Source: Pseudomonas sp. ML96 (GTDB lineage Bacteria; Pseudomonadota; Gammaproteobacteria; Pseudomonadales; Pseudomonadaceae). Taken from it: a stretch of 64,000 nt of DNA. The stretch covers positions 36,856 to 100,855 of the forward strand of contig NZ_JPMY01000028.1 of assembly GCF_000761545.1 (NCBI RefSeq), written 5' to 3'. Both the position numbers and the translations under genes were made by a program. The notes beneath the pieces were generated by a model. It saw nothing but the letters and a program-made list of their open reading frames with translations, had not been told where the DNA came from and did not search any database. This document shows, piece by piece, positions 15,589 to 24,789 of this stretch; position 1 is the stretch's first letter, and each line of letters starts with the position of its first letter.

Positions 15589-16698
15589 GTGGTCGATCAG
15601 CAATTCATGGCCCGCGCGCTGGAGCTGGCGCGCAAGGGGCTGTATTCCACCCATCCCAATCCGCGCGTCGGCTGCGTCATCGTCCAGGGCGACAAGATCG
15701 TCGGCGAGGGCTGGCACGCCAAGGCAGGCGAGCCGCATGCCGAGGTGCACGCGCTGCGCCAGGCCGGCGACAAGGCGCGTGGTGCCACCGCCTACGTCAC
15801 TCTGGAGCCCTGCAGTCACCACGGCCGCACGCCGCCCTGCGCCGATGCGCTGGTGGCCGCCGGCGTGGCCCGCGTGGTGGCGGCTATGCAGGATCCCAAT
15901 CCACAAGTCGCCGGGCGCGGCCTGCTGCGCCTGATGGGTGTCGGCATCGCCGTGCACAGCGGCGTGCTGGAGGCCGAGGCGCGCGAGCTCAATGCCGGCT
16001 TCATCAAACGCATGGAACAGGGCCTGCCGTTCGTGCGGGTCAAACTGGCCATGAGCCTGGATGGCCGCACCGCCATGGCCAGCGGCGAGAGCCAGTGGAT
16101 CACCGGTCCCGAGGCGCGCGCCGCGGTGCAGCGCCTGCGCGCTCGTTCCAGTGTGGTGATCACCGGCGCCGACACCGTGCTCGCCGACCAGGCGCGGCTG
16201 ACCGTGCGCGCCGAGGAACTGGGCCTGAACGCCGAGCTGACCGCCCTGGCCATCGATCGCCCGCCGCTGCGCGTGCTGGTCGACGGGCGCCTGCGTGTGC
16301 CGCTGGCGTCACCCTTCTTCCAGGCCGGCCCGGCGCTGGTCGCCACCTGTGCGGCGGCTTCTGCCCGCGAGCGTTTCACCGAGGAGCGCCACGAATTGCT
16401 GGCGCTGCCCGGCATCAACGGCCATGTCGACCTGCGCAAGCTGCTCACCGAGCTGGCGGGGCGGGGCGCCAACGAGGTGCTGGTCGAGGCCGGGCCCAAG
16501 CTGGCCGGTGCCTTTGCCCGCGCCGAGCTGGTCGACGAGTACCAGCTGTTCGTCGCGCCCAAGTTCCTCGGCTCCAGCGCGCGCCCGCTGCTGGACTGGC
16601 CGCTGGCGCGCATGGCCGAGGCGCAGGACCTGGAGATTCGCGATATCCGTGCGGTCGGCGGCGACTGGCGGATCACCGCTGTGCCCAAGCCGCGCTGA
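15589..16698 (+). CDS. ribD: Bifunctional pyrimidine deaminase/reductase RibD
   Basis: A 369-residue two-domain enzyme for steps two and three of riboflavin synthesis. The deaminase (about 1-145) has the zinc motif HAEVHAL and PCSHHGRTPPCADAL; the reductase (about 150-369) begins FVRVKLAMSLDGRTAMASGE and ends with KFLGSSARPLL. Two GTG codons are possible: 15583 overlaps the nrdR stop but has no spacing from AAGGAG, whereas 15589 has 6 nt, so I choose 15589. It acts on the GTP cyclohydrolase II product made by RibA at 22.9 kb. It is followed by the FMN riboswitch, so it may be outside its control. Confidence 0.96.
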   Translation: MVDQQFMARALELARKGLYSTHPNPRVGCVIVQGDKIVGEGWHAKAGEPHAEVHALRQAGDKARGATAYVTLEPCSHHGRTPPCADALVAAGVARVVAAMQDPNPQVAGRGLLRLMGVGIAVHSGVLEAEARELNAGFIKRMEQGLPFVRVKLAMSLDGRTAMASGESQWITGPEARAAVQRLRARSSVVITGADTVLADQARLTVRAEELGLNAELTALAIDRPPLRVLVDGRLRVPLASPFFQAGPALVATCAAASARERFTEERHELLALPGINGHVDLRKLLTELAGRGANEVLVEAGPKLAGAFARAELVDEYQLFVAPKFLGSSARPLLDWPLARMAEAQDLEIRDIRAVGGDWRITAVPKPR

Positions 16699-16787
16699 GG
16701 CATTTCGATAGCTTTGATCGAAGCGCCGCCATGCAGCGGCGCAGCAAATATGGTAAAAAGCCAGCCGCGGCCGCTCTGGTGGCTGCA

Positions 16788-16930
16788 ACGTTCTCAGGGC
16801 GGGGTGTGATTCCCCACCGGCGGTAATGGCTCAGGCCTAGCCCGCGAGCGCTCGCCACGGCACCTGCCGCGCGAGGTCAGCAGACCCGGTGTGATTCCGG
16901 GGCCGACGGTATAGTCCGGATAAAGAGAGA
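16788..16930 (+). promoter_or_regulatory. FMN riboswitch (RFN element)
   Basis: All conserved parts of the RFN aptamer are present in order: TTCTCAGGGCGGGGTG, ATTCCCCACCGGCGGTAA, CAGCAGACCCGGTG, GGGGCCGACGGT and ATAGTCCGGATAAAGAGAGA. It lies 90 bp after ribD and 127 bp before the riboflavin synthase gene, so it should turn down ribE, and genes after it, when FMN is plentiful. There is no strong hairpin plus U-run after the aptamer, so translational control is likely. Confidence 0.95.
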
Positions 16931-17024
16931 GCGGGATTCCCTTCCGGGGCGCCGTCCGTCTGCGTCCGCGAAAATCCCTATCGATCGGCATTGCCCTGTT
17001 TTTGACCAAAACAGGAGATCATCC

Positions 17025-17072
17025 ATGCTGCATTGCACCATTCACCGGGAGGACGCATGTTCACCGGCATAA
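17025..17072 (+). CDS. Possible 15-codon leader ORF overlapping ribE start
   Basis: ATG CTG CAT ... TAA encodes MLHCTIHREDACSPA. It has a strong AGGAGA 6 nt upstream, better spaced than many real genes here, and runs out of frame through the ribE start at 17057. It may couple or tune ribE translation below the riboswitch, or be chance. No homology evidence. Confidence 0.3.
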   Translation: MLHCTIHREDACSPA

Positions 17073-17719
17073 TCGAATCCATCGGTAGCATCCGCGCCAT
17101 GACGCCCAAGGGCGGCGACGTGCGCGTCTACGTCGAGACCGGCAAGCTGGATCTGGGCGACGTCAAGCTGGGCGACAGCATCGCGGTCAATGGCGTGTGC
17201 CTGACCGCGGTCGAGCTGCCTGGCGACGGCTTCTGGGCCGATGTCAGCCGCGAGACCCTGGCGCGTACCGCCTTCATCGATCTGAAGGCCGGCAGCCGGG
17301 TCAACCTGGAGAAGGCCCTGACCCCGACCACCCGCCTCGGCGGTCACCTGGTCAGCGGCCACGTCGACGGCGTCGGCGAGATCGTCAAGCGCGAGGAAAA
17401 TGCCCGCGCCATCCAGTTCACCGTGCGTGCACCGCGCGAGCTGGCCAAGTACATCGCGCTCAAGGGCTCGATCACCGTCGACGGCACCAGCCTGACGGTC
17501 AACGCCGTCAACGGCGCCGAGTTCGAGCTGACCATCGTGCCGCACACCCTGGTCGAAACCATCATGGCCGACTACCGGCCGGGACGTAAGGTCAACCTCG
17601 AGGTCGACCTGCTGGCGCGTTACCTGGAGCGCCTGCTGCTCGGCGACAAGGCCGCCGAACCCAACGCTTCCGGCATCAGCGAAGCCTTCCTCGCCGAACA
17701 CGGCTACCTGAACAAGTGA
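17057..17719 (+). CDS. ribE: Riboflavin synthase alpha subunit
   Basis: A 220-residue protein with the two-fold repeated lumazine-binding barrel: MFTGIIESIGSIRAMTPKGG opens repeat one and GHLVSGHVDGVGEIVKRE repeat two (about 97 onward). It dismutates two 6,7-dimethyl-8-ribityllumazine molecules to riboflavin. The start at 17057 has GGGAGGA 3-9 nt upstream and keeps the invariant MFTGI. Called ribE or ribC in different Pseudomonas annotations. It is the first gene after the FMN riboswitch. Confidence 0.97.
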   Translation: MFTGIIESIGSIRAMTPKGGDVRVYVETGKLDLGDVKLGDSIAVNGVCLTAVELPGDGFWADVSRETLARTAFIDLKAGSRVNLEKALTPTTRLGGHLVSGHVDGVGEIVKREENARAIQFTVRAPRELAKYIALKGSITVDGTSLTVNAVNGAEFELTIVPHTLVETIMADYRPGRKVNLEVDLLARYLERLLLGDKAAEPNASGISEAFLAEHGYLNK

Positions 17720-17729
17720 GATTGCCAGC

Positions 17730-18809
17730 ATGGCCCTGAATACCGCAGAAGAACTGATCGAAGACATCCGCGCCGGCAAGATGGTCATCCTCATGGATGA
17801 CGAGGACCGCGAGAACGAAGGCGACATCATCATCGCCTCCGAATGCACCACCGCTGAGCACATCAACTTCATGGCCCGCTTCGCCCGTGGCCTGATCTGC
17901 ATGCCGATGAGCCGCGAGCGCTGCGAGCTGCTCAAGCTGCCGCTGATGGCGCCGCGCAACGGCTCCGGCTTCGGCACCAAGTTCACCGTCTCCATCGAGG
18001 CTGCCGAAGGTGTGACCACCGGCATCTCCGCCGCCGACCGCGCACGCACTGTGCAGGCCGCCGTGGCCAAGAACGCGGTTGCCGACGATATCGTCAGCCC
18101 CGGCCACATCTTCCCGCTGATGGCTCAGCCCGGCGGCGTGCTGGCCCGCGCCGGCCACACCGAGGCGGCCTGCGACCTGGCGCGCATGGCCGGCTTCGAG
18201 CCTTCCGGCGTGATCTGCGAGATCATGAACGACGATGGCACCATGGCCCGTCGCCCGGAGCTGGAGAAGTTCGCCGCGGAGCACGGCCTGAAGATCGGTA
18301 CCATCGCCGACCTGATCCACTACCGCCTGATCCACGAACGCACCGTCGAGCGCGTCAGTGAGCAGCCGCTGGACACCGAGCTGGGCCAGTTCACCCTGGT
18401 CACCTACCGTGACGGCGTGGAGAACACCGCGCACATGGCTCTGACCCTGGGCAAGGTGTGCGCCGAGGAGCCGACCCTGGTTCGCGTACACAACATGGAA
18501 CCGCTGCGCGACCTGTTCCTGGTCAAGCAGCCCGGGCGTTGGAGCCTGCGCGCGGCGATGGCCGAAGTGGCCAAGGCCGGTAGCGGCGTGGTGCTGCTGC
18601 TCGGCAACCCGCTCACCGGCCCGGAGCTGTTCGCCCATCTGAACAAGCAGCCGACGCCGAGCCCTGCTACCTACAGCACCGTCGGTGCCGGCTCGCAGAT
18701 CCTGCGTGATCTGGGTGTGCGCAAGATGCGCCTGATGAGCTCGCCGATGAAGTTCAACGCCATATCCGGCTTTGACCTGGAAGTTGTAGAATACCTGCCC
18801 GCCGAATAA
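17730..18809 (+). CDS. ribB: 3,4-dihydroxy-2-butanone 4-phosphate synthase with degenerate GTP cyclohydrolase II domain
   Basis: A 359-residue RibBA-shaped protein. The N-terminal domain (1-205) is an intact DHBP synthase: [37 protein letters not shown] and [20 protein letters not shown]. The C-terminal domain (210-359) keeps the GTP cyclohydrolase II outline but not the zinc site: where RibA has HSECLTGD...RCDCG this has [19 protein letters not shown] without cysteines, and the RQEGRG catalytic arginine segment is replaced by [10 protein letters not shown]. So only the ribulose-5-phosphate reaction is expected; GTP opening is left to the stand-alone RibA at 22.9 kb. Confidence 0.95.
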   Translation: MALNTAEELIEDIRAGKMVILMDDEDRENEGDIIIASECTTAEHINFMARFARGLICMPMSRERCELLKLPLMAPRNGSGFGTKFTVSIEAAEGVTTGISAADRARTVQAAVAKNAVADDIVSPGHIFPLMAQPGGVLARAGHTEAACDLARMAGFEPSGVICEIMNDDGTMARRPELEKFAAEHGLKIGTIADLIHYRLIHERTVERVSEQPLDTELGQFTLVTYRDGVENTAHMALTLGKVCAEEPTLVRVHNMEPLRDLFLVKQPGRWSLRAAMAEVAKAGSGVVLLLGNPLTGPELFAHLNKQPTPSPATYSTVGAGSQILRDLGVRKMRLMSSPMKFNAISGFDLEVVEYLPAE

Positions 18810-18945
18810 GGCCCTGAGCCAGGAGTGCTGCGCGCCGCGTCTAGATCGGCCGCAGCCCTTGGTCAGTGCCCCGCCAGTGGGCTTAACTTTTTCATCACGG
18901 AGTGCCTCAGGCATTCCGGCTCTTTATCCGAACCGAGACTCGCCC
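18810..18945 (+). other. Gap between ribB and ribH with two weak hairpins
   Basis: No gene seen. A short GCCC/GGGC stem followed by TTAACTTTTT (near 18868-18892) and a GGAGTGCC/GGCATTCC hairpin (18899-18917) could attenuate transcription before ribH. Both are weak. Confidence 0.4.
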
Positions 18946-19422
18946 ATGACCCTGAAGACCATCGAAGGTACCTTCATCGCCCCGCAAGGCAAATACGCCC
19001 TGGTGGTTGGCCGCTTCAACAGCTTCGTCGTCGAGAGCCTGGTCAGCGGCGCCGTCGACGCCCTGGTCCGCCACGGCGTGAAGGAAAGCGACATCACCGT
19101 CATCCGCGCGCCGGGCGCCTTCGAAATCCCGCTGGTCACCCAGAAAGTCGCCCAGCGCGGCGAGTTCGCCGCCATCATCGCCCTCGGCGCGGTGATCCGT
19201 GGCGGTACCCCGCACTTCGAATACGTCGCCGGCGAGTGCACCAAGGGCCTGGCCCAGGTGTCCATGGAATACGGCGTGCCGGTCGCCTTCGGCGTACTGA
19301 CCGTCGACTCCATCGAGCAGGCCATCGAGCGCTCCGGCACCAAGGCCGGTAACAAGGGCGCCGAAGCTGCTCTGTCCGCCCTGGAAATGGTCAGCCTGCT
19401 GGCGGCCCTGGAGGCCAAGTGA
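18946..19422 (+). CDS. ribH: 6,7-dimethyl-8-ribityllumazine synthase
   Basis: A 158-residue lumazine synthase, the usual length. Start at 18946 gives [38 protein letters not shown], the substrate-binding [13 protein letters not shown], the loop [16 protein letters not shown], and [17 protein letters not shown] are all present. It joins the RibD-branch pyrimidine with the DHBP from RibB; RibE then makes riboflavin. It overlaps the nusB start by 4 bp. Confidence 0.97.
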   Translation: MTLKTIEGTFIAPQGKYALVVGRFNSFVVESLVSGAVDALVRHGVKESDITVIRAPGAFEIPLVTQKVAQRGEFAAIIALGAVIRGGTPHFEYVAGECTKGLAQVSMEYGVPVAFGVLTVDSIEQAIERSGTKAGNKGAEAALSALEMVSLLAALEAK

Positions 19423-19904
19423 GCCTGAATCACGACGACAGCCAGGACGCTCCGCAGCCCAAGGCCAAGGGCAAGATCGCGCAGCGCCGCGTGGCCCGCA
19501 GCCTGGCCATGCAGGCGCTGTATCAGTGGCACATGGCCGGTCAGTCGCTGAACGAGATCGAAGCGCAGTTCCGCGTCGACAACGACTTCAGCGGCGTCGA
19601 CGGTGCCTACTTCCATGAGATCCTGCATGGCGTGGCGTACCAGAAGACCGAGCTCGACGAGGCCTTCGCGCCGCTGCTGAGCATCCCGCTGGACGAGCTG
19701 GACCCGGTCGAGCTGGCCATCCTGCGCCTGTCCGCCTGGGAGCTGAAGAGCCGCGTCGACGTGCCCTACAAGGTCGTGATCAACGAGGGCATCGAGCTGG
19801 CCAAGACCTTCGGCGCCACCGACGGGCACAAGTTCGTCAACGGTGTGCTGGACAAGCTGGCGCCGACCCTGCGCGGGCCGGAAGTCAACGCCGGCAAGCG
19901 CTGA
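19419..19904 (+). CDS. nusB: Transcription antitermination factor NusB
   Basis: A 161-residue all-helical protein starting at a GTG that overlaps the ribH stop (GTGA), with GGAG upstream. After a 20-residue polar tail comes [20 protein letters not shown], the RNA-binding arginine-rich start of NusB, and later [20 protein letters not shown] and [20 protein letters not shown]. NusB binds boxA with NusE (S10) in rRNA antitermination. Coupling to ribH is common in bacteria. Confidence 0.97.
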   Translation: MSLNHDDSQDAPQPKAKGKIAQRRVARSLAMQALYQWHMAGQSLNEIEAQFRVDNDFSGVDGAYFHEILHGVAYQKTELDEAFAPLLSIPLDELDPVELAILRLSAWELKSRVDVPYKVVINEGIELAKTFGATDGHKFVNGVLDKLAPTLRGPEVNAGKR

Positions 19905-19908
19905 GGCT

Positions 19909-20871
19909 TTGGGCGAGTTCGAGCTGATTCGTCGCTACTTCGCCGCCGCGCCCTGTGCGCAGGCGGCCGAAGGCGTCGCCCTCGGCATCGGCGACGACTG
20001 CGCTCTGCTGCAACTGCCGCCCGGCCAGCAATTGGCCCTGTCCACCGACACCCTGGTGGACGGCGTGCACTTTCCCCATTCCTGCGATCCCTTCCTGCTC
20101 GGCCAGCGAGCCCTGGCGGTGAGCGTCAGCGACCTGGCTGCCATGGGCGCCGAGCCGCTCGCCTTCACCCTGGCGCTGACCCTGCCCACGGCCGAGCCGG
20201 CCTGGCTGGAGGGCTTCGCCCGCGGTCTGTCGCAAATGGCCGGGCACTGCCGCATTGCCCTGGTCGGTGGTGACACCACGCGCGGCCCGCTGAGTCTGAC
20301 CCTGACCGTATTCGGCCGCCTGCCGAGTGGCCAGGCGCTGACCCGCAGCGGCGCGCGTGCGGGCGATCTGCTCTGCGTCGGCGGCAGCCTGGGCGACGGT
20401 GCTGGGGCGCTGCCGCTGGTGCTGGGCGCGCAGCAGGTGCCAGGCGAGTCGGCCGACTATCTGCTGCAGCGCTACTGGGCGCCGCAGCCGCAGCTGGCCC
20501 TCGGCCAGTGGCTGCGTGGCCGGGCCACGGCGGCACTGGATATCTCCGACGGCCTGCTGGCCGATTGCGGCCATATCGCCGCGGCTTCCGGTGTGGAACT
20601 GCAGATCGAGCGTGACCACGTGCCGCTGTCGCCCGCCCTGCGCGACCTGGCGGGTGAGCGGGCGCTGGACTGTGCGCTGGCTGGTGGCGACGACTATCGC
20701 CTGGCCTTTACCCTGCCGGGCGAACTCCTGCCGGCGCTGCGGGCCCAATGGCCAGAGACCGTGGTAATCGGCCGCGTCGTGACAGGGCAGGGCGTACAGC
20801 TGCTGGACGGCGAGGGCAGGCGTCTGGAGCCGCCACGGGCGGGCTATCAACATTTCGCACAACAAACATAG
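19909..20871 (+). CDS. thiL: Thiamine-monophosphate kinase
   Basis: A 320-residue PurM/ThiL-fold kinase. No ATG is available near the right place; I use TTG at 19909, which gives the expected start GEFELIRRYFAAAPC and has GAGG just upstream. ALGIGDDCALLQLPPGQQLA and LVDGVHF hold the metal-binding aspartates; AVSVSDLAAMGAEPLAFTLA and ALVGGDTTRGPLSLT are core motifs, and ALAGGDDYRLAFT is near the end. It makes thiamin diphosphate, the ligand of the TPP riboswitch in front of thiC at 51.6 kb. Confidence 0.94.
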   Translation: MGEFELIRRYFAAAPCAQAAEGVALGIGDDCALLQLPPGQQLALSTDTLVDGVHFPHSCDPFLLGQRALAVSVSDLAAMGAEPLAFTLALTLPTAEPAWLEGFARGLSQMAGHCRIALVGGDTTRGPLSLTLTVFGRLPSGQALTRSGARAGDLLCVGGSLGDGAGALPLVLGAQQVPGESADYLLQRYWAPQPQLALGQWLRGRATAALDISDGLLADCGHIAAASGVELQIERDHVPLSPALRDLAGERALDCALAGGDDYRLAFTLPGELLPALRAQWPETVVIGRVVTGQGVQLLDGEGRRLEPPRAGYQHFAQQT

Positions 20872-20877
20872 AGATGC

Positions 20878-21366
20878 ATGGTGACTGAAGTCGTGAAAGT
20901 CGCGCCGCAGGTGTGGCGCAATCCCTGGCACTTCCTCGCCTTCGGCTTCGGCTCGGGGCTGATGCCCAAGGCGCCGGGCACCTGGGGCTCGCTGGTGGCG
21001 ATACCGTTCATCCCGCTGTGGCAGATGCTGCCGGACTGGGGCTACTGGCTGATGCTCGGCGTGACCATGCTGTTCGGCTTCTGGCTGTGCGGGCGGGTGG
21101 CCGAGGACATGGGCGTGCACGACCACGAGGGCATCGTCTGGGACGAGATGGTCGGCATGTGGATCACCCTGTGGCTGGTGCCCGAGGGCTGGCAGTGGTT
21201 GCTGCTAGGCTTCTTGGTGTTCCGCCTGTTCGACATCCTCAAGCCCTGGCCGATTCGCTGGATCGACCGGCACGTGCATGGTGGCGTCGGCATCATGCTG
21301 GACGACGTGCTGGCCGGGGTGTTCGCCTGGGTGGCAATGCAACTGCTGGTCTGGGGCCTGGCCTGA
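20878..21366 (+). CDS. pgpA: Phosphatidylglycerophosphatase A
   Basis: A 162-residue integral membrane enzyme with four predicted helices. FGSGLMPKAPGTWGSLVAIP is the conserved first part and GIVWDEMVGMWITLWLVPEG the acidic catalytic segment, followed by RLFDILKPWPIRWIDR, all diagnostic of PgpA. It removes phosphate from phosphatidylglycerophosphate in the inner membrane. It starts 6 bp after the thiL stop. Confidence 0.96.
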   Translation: MVTEVVKVAPQVWRNPWHFLAFGFGSGLMPKAPGTWGSLVAIPFIPLWQMLPDWGYWLMLGVTMLFGFWLCGRVAEDMGVHDHEGIVWDEMVGMWITLWLVPEGWQWLLLGFLVFRLFDILKPWPIRWIDRHVHGGVGIMLDDVLAGVFAWVAMQLLVWGLA

Positions 21367-21380
21367 TTCGGAGGCTGTCG

Positions 21381-22136
21381 ATGCGTGCATGCTGGCTGCT
21401 TGTGCTGTGGTGCCTGGGCTGGTCTGCTGTCCAGGCCGCGGAGCCCGTGCCGCAGGATATCCAGATGGTCAGCGAACACTGGCCGGCGCATACCAATCCC
21501 GACGGTAGCGGCCTGGCCTGGGACATCATGCGCCAGGTGTTCGAGCCGGCCGGTGTCAGCGTCGAATTCCGCATCGTGCCCTACACCCGCTCGATCGGCC
21601 TGGTGCAGCGCGGTGAGGCCGATGCCTGGCTGGGCTCCTACCGCGACGAGATATCCGAGGGCGTGTTCTACCCGCGCTGGCCCTACGATGCCGACCGTAT
21701 CCTCGCCCTGTCGCTGAGCAGTACGCCGCAGCCCACGCTGCAGAACATCGGCGAGTACCGCCTGGCCTGGATGCGCGGCTACGACTACCAGCATTACCTG
21801 CCGGGTGTGAGCCGCTTCCAGGAGATCGAGCGCCGTGTCGGCATCCTGCGAATGCTGGAGCTGGGCCACGCCGACTTCTATCTGGATGCCTCCACCGAGG
21901 TCGACGAGGTGCTGCGCGAGGGCTCGGACCCTGCGCGCTTTCGCACTACGCCACTGATCCGCTTGCCGCTCTATGTCGGCTTTGCCGATACTGCCCGCGG
22001 CCGCGCGCTGGCCGAACTGTTCGATCGGCGCATGCCGATTCTGGTGCGCAGCGGCGCCTTGCGACCGCTGTTCCACCAGTGGCAGCAGCCCTATCCGTTC
22101 GATGAGGACATGGAGATCCCCGATGCGTCGCCTTGA
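21381..22136 (+). CDS. Transporter-type periplasmic substrate-binding protein
   Basis: A 251-residue exported protein beginning MRACWLLVLWCLGWSAVQAA, with GGAGG before the start. The body is a bacterial extracellular solute-binding (family 3-like) domain: GLAWDIMRQVFEPAGVSVEF, PYTRSIGLVQRGEADAWLGS and LELGHADFYLDASTEVDEVL are the usual two-lobed pattern. No permease or ATPase is near, so it may be an orphan binding protein or part of a periplasmic sensor. Its end overlaps the retropepsin gene by 14 bp. Confidence 0.82.
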   Translation: MRACWLLVLWCLGWSAVQAAEPVPQDIQMVSEHWPAHTNPDGSGLAWDIMRQVFEPAGVSVEFRIVPYTRSIGLVQRGEADAWLGSYRDEISEGVFYPRWPYDADRILALSLSSTPQPTLQNIGEYRLAWMRGYDYQHYLPGVSRFQEIERRVGILRMLELGHADFYLDASTEVDEVLREGSDPARFRTTPLIRLPLYVGFADTARGRALAELFDRRMPILVRSGALRPLFHQWQQPYPFDEDMEIPDASP

Positions 22137-22776
22137 GCTGTTCGCCGCCAGCCTGCTGCTGGCCCTGAGCCCCCTGTTGCAGGCCGAGACCCAGGTGCAG
22201 GTGGTCGGCCTGTTCCCCGGCGCCGCAGTGCTGCTGGTGGACGGCCAGCGCAAGCTGGTACGCAACGGCCAGACCGGCCCCGGCGGGGTCAAGGTGATCA
22301 GCGCCGACAGCAAGGGCGCGCTGCTGGAGGTGGACGGCGTGCAGCGCAGCTATGGTATGAGCCGCGAGTACAACCAGGCGGGAGCCTCTGCGGGAGCACA
22401 GAAGGCTCAGCTCAGCATCAGCCGCGGCGCCGGCAACCACTATTGGGTCGCCGGCTCTGTCGATGGTCACCCGGTGCAGTTCCTGGTCGATACCGGTGCC
22501 ACCTCGGTGGCGATGAACGAGGGCCAGGCCCGGCGCCTGGGCATCGACTACCGGGTCGTGGGCATGCCGATGGTGGCCAGCACCGCCGGCGGCAATATCC
22601 GCGGCTGGCGCATCAAGCTCGACAGCGTCAAGGTTGGCGGCCTGGAGGTGCTAGGTGTCGAGGGCGTGGTGCTGGAAGGTGATTCGCCCACCGAGGTGCT
22701 GCTGGGCATGAGCTTCCTCAGTCGGGTGCGCTGGCGCGAGGAAAACGGTGTGCTGCAGCTGGAGTCCAAGTTCTAG
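22123..22776 (+). CDS. Exported retropepsin-like aspartic protease (TIGR02281-type)
   Basis: A 217-residue protein with a signal peptide (MRRLELFAASLLLALSPLLQ, then AET). An SH3-like N-terminal half (about 20-90) is followed by the retropepsin domain: PVQFLVDTGATSVAMNEGQA with the catalytic Asp-Thr-Gly, TAGGNIRGWRIKLDSVKVGG, and VLLGMSFLSRV. It would act as a dimer, each chain giving one Asp. ATGGAG lies 7-12 nt before the ATG. A membrane-anchored relative lies at 41003-41530. Confidence 0.86.
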   Translation: MRRLELFAASLLLALSPLLQAETQVQVVGLFPGAAVLLVDGQRKLVRNGQTGPGGVKVISADSKGALLEVDGVQRSYGMSREYNQAGASAGAQKAQLSISRGAGNHYWVAGSVDGHPVQFLVDTGATSVAMNEGQARRLGIDYRVVGMPMVASTAGGNIRGWRIKLDSVKVGGLEVLGVEGVVLEGDSPTEVLLGMSFLSRVRWREENGVLQLESKF

Positions 22777-22899
22777 CGGCCCGACCGAGCGATCCATCGG
22801 CCACTTCGATCCTTATCGCCGATAATTCAGGCTGCGCCGGGCGCCGCCTGCGCTGGTACAATGCCGGCCTTTTCTGCCGAACCTCAACAGGAGCAACCG

Positions 22900-23511
22900 G
22901 TGTCCGTCGTCTTCGTCGCCGCCTCCAAACTGCCTACACCCTTCGCGGTGTTCACCATGCACGGTTTCCTCGAAGAGGCGACCGGCAAGGAGCACGTGGC
23001 GCTGACCCTCGGTGATGTCGCCGATGGCCAGCCGGTGCTGGGCCGCCTGCATTCCGAATGCCTGACCGGCGATGCCCTGTTCAGCCAGCGCTGTGACTGC
23101 GGCGCCCAGCTCGAAGCTGCCCTGCGTGCCATCGCCGCCGAGGGCCGTGGCGTGCTGCTGTACCTGCGCCAGGAAGGCCGTGGCATTGGCCTGCTGAACA
23201 AGATCCGCGCCTACGAGCTGCAGGATGGTGGTGCCGATACCGTCGAGGCCAATGAGCGCCTGGGCTTCGCCGCCGATCAGCGTGACTACTCGATCTGCCA
23301 GCCGATGCTCGATCACCTGGGCATCCGCGCGATCAGCCTGATGACCAACAACCCGCGCAAGGTCAAGGCGCTGGAAGGCTTCGGCGTACGCGTGGCCGAG
23401 CGCCGCCCGCTGGAGACCGGTCTCAACCCGCACAACCGCAAGTACCTGGCGACCAAGGCCGGCAAGCTCGGCCATATGCTGGGCCTCAAGCACCAGGCGG
23501 AAGAAGAGTGA
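22900..23511 (+). CDS. ribA: GTP cyclohydrolase II
   Basis: A 203-residue single-domain enzyme starting at GTG 22900 with AGGAG 7 nt upstream. Zinc ligands are in [20 protein letters not shown] (three Cys), GTP-ring and catalytic residues in [20 protein letters not shown], and [17 protein letters not shown] is the phosphate segment. It opens GTP for the RibD branch. Its presence as a stand-alone gene explains how the second domain of RibB could decay. Confidence 0.97.
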   Translation: MSVVFVAASKLPTPFAVFTMHGFLEEATGKEHVALTLGDVADGQPVLGRLHSECLTGDALFSQRCDCGAQLEAALRAIAAEGRGVLLYLRQEGRGIGLLNKIRAYELQDGGADTVEANERLGFAADQRDYSICQPMLDHLGIRAISLMTNNPRKVKALEGFGVRVAERRPLETGLNPHNRKYLATKAGKLGHMLGLKHQAEEE

Positions 23512-23927
23512 CCCGCGCCGAGGTGCGTCGCCGACTGGCCCTGGAGTGGTGGCGTTGGCTCGGCTTCGCCCTGGCGCCGCTGTTCTTCCTCAACCTGCTG
23601 TTCGGTGGCAGCCAGGCTCTGGGCACTGTGCTGGAAATGCCGTTGTTCATCGCCGGCCTGGCCTCCATGTTCGTCAGCCTGCCGCTGTTCTCTGCCTACA
23701 AGCGCGCCCTGATCGCCACCGAGAAGGCGCTGGACGGCGAAGCCGAGCGCGACGCCTGGCTGGAACTGGCCCGCGTGCGACGCAAGGCCTTCCTCGGAGC
23801 CGGCCTGCCGGCCTGGATCGCCGCCATCGCCCTGTTCAGCGGGTTGAATGCCGTTGCCCTGATCCTCATGGCCCTGAGTAGCGTGGTGCTGCTCTGCCTG
23901 TACCGCATCCCCCGCCAGCTGGGCTGA
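23508..23927 (+). CDS. Small inner-membrane protein, unknown
   Basis: A 139-residue protein starting at a GTG overlapping the ribA stop. About four hydrophobic segments are visible: [60 protein letters not shown] and [16 protein letters not shown], with a charged cytoplasmic loop ([20 protein letters not shown]) between the second and third. No family recognised. It abuts the BtuF-like gene (1-bp overlap) and may be co-transcribed with it. Confidence 0.8.
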   Translation: MTRAEVRRRLALEWWRWLGFALAPLFFLNLLFGGSQALGTVLEMPLFIAGLASMFVSLPLFSAYKRALIATEKALDGEAERDAWLELARVRRKAFLGAGLPAWIAAIALFSGLNAVALILMALSSVVLLCLYRIPRQLG

Positions 23928-24730
23928 TGCGCGCGCTGCTGGCGGCCTGCCTGCTCGCCTGCGCCACGCCGCTGCTAGCGGCCGAGCGGGTGGTCAGCCT
24001 GGCACCCTCGATGTCGGAAATCATCCTCGAACTGGGCGCTGAACAGCGCCTGGTCGGCTTGCTCGACGGCGGCCCGCGACCGGTCGAACTGGCTGATGTG
24101 CCTTCGGTGGGGCGTTTCGGCACGCTCGAGTTGGAGACCCTGCTCAGCCTGCGGCCCGATCTGGTGCTGCTGGCGCCGGGCAGCCTGCCCGAGGCCCAGC
24201 TGCAGCAGCTGCGCGATCTGCAGATCCCGCTTTACCAGGGCGCACCGCCCGACCTGCAGTCTCTGGCCGAGCAGTTTGCCGAGATCGGCGAGCGGGTCGG
24301 GCGCGCCGAGCGTGGTCGCCAGCTACGCGACGATTTCCGCGCCGGCATCGCCGAGCTGCGCGCGCGCTATCGTCGCGAGCCGCCGCTGGCGGTGTTCTAT
24401 CAGGTCTGGCATCAGCCGCTGTACAGCATCGGCGCTGAGCAGATTCTCGGCGATGCCCTGGCGGTGTGTGGTGCGCGCAACGTGTTTGCGGATGTGCGCT
24501 TGCCGGCGCCGCAGGTCAGCATCGAGGCCGTGCTGGCGCGTCAGCCACAGGTGATCCTCGGTGGCAGCGGCGCTGAGCTGGAACATTGGCGGGCCTGGCC
24601 GCAGGTGCCGGCGGTGCGCCTGAATCAGCTGTGGTCGGTGCCCGACAAGGGCCTGGAGCGGCCGAGTTTCCAGATGCTGGCGGCCACCGCCAAGCTGTGC
24701 GAGCTGTTGCAGCAGGCACGCAGCGACTGA
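23927..24730 (+). CDS. BtuF-like cobalamin/heme-type periplasmic binding protein
   Basis: A 267-residue exported protein ([20 protein letters not shown]). The class III binding fold is clear: ERVVSLAPSMSEIILELGAE, GRFGTLELETLLSLRPDLVL, the long linker helix from about residue 105, and FYQVWHQPLYSIGAEQILGD. BtuF and metallophore-binding proteins share these marks; btuB convergent across a 60-bp gap makes vitamin B12 the best guess. No BtuC/BtuD permease or ATPase lies in the window. Confidence 0.83.
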   Translation: MRALLAACLLACATPLLAAERVVSLAPSMSEIILELGAEQRLVGLLDGGPRPVELADVPSVGRFGTLELETLLSLRPDLVLLAPGSLPEAQLQQLRDLQIPLYQGAPPDLQSLAEQFAEIGERVGRAERGRQLRDDFRAGIAELRARYRREPPLAVFYQVWHQPLYSIGAEQILGDALAVCGARNVFADVRLPAPQVSIEAVLARQPQVILGGSGAELEHWRAWPQVPAVRLNQLWSVPDKGLERPSFQMLAATAKLCELLQQARSD

Positions 24731-24743
24731 AGTGGATCAGCTG

Positions 24744-24779
24744 AAACGACAAGGGCCCCGGATGGGGCCCTTGTCGTTT
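24744..24779. terminator. Bidirectional terminator between BtuF-like gene and btuB
   Basis: Perfect 16-bp stem AAACGACAAGGGCCCC / GGGGCCCTTGTCGTTT with a GGAT loop, between converging stops at 24730 and 24790. The AAA/TTT ends give only a short U-run each way. Confidence 0.88.
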
Positions 24780-24789
24780 GGCTCGACGC

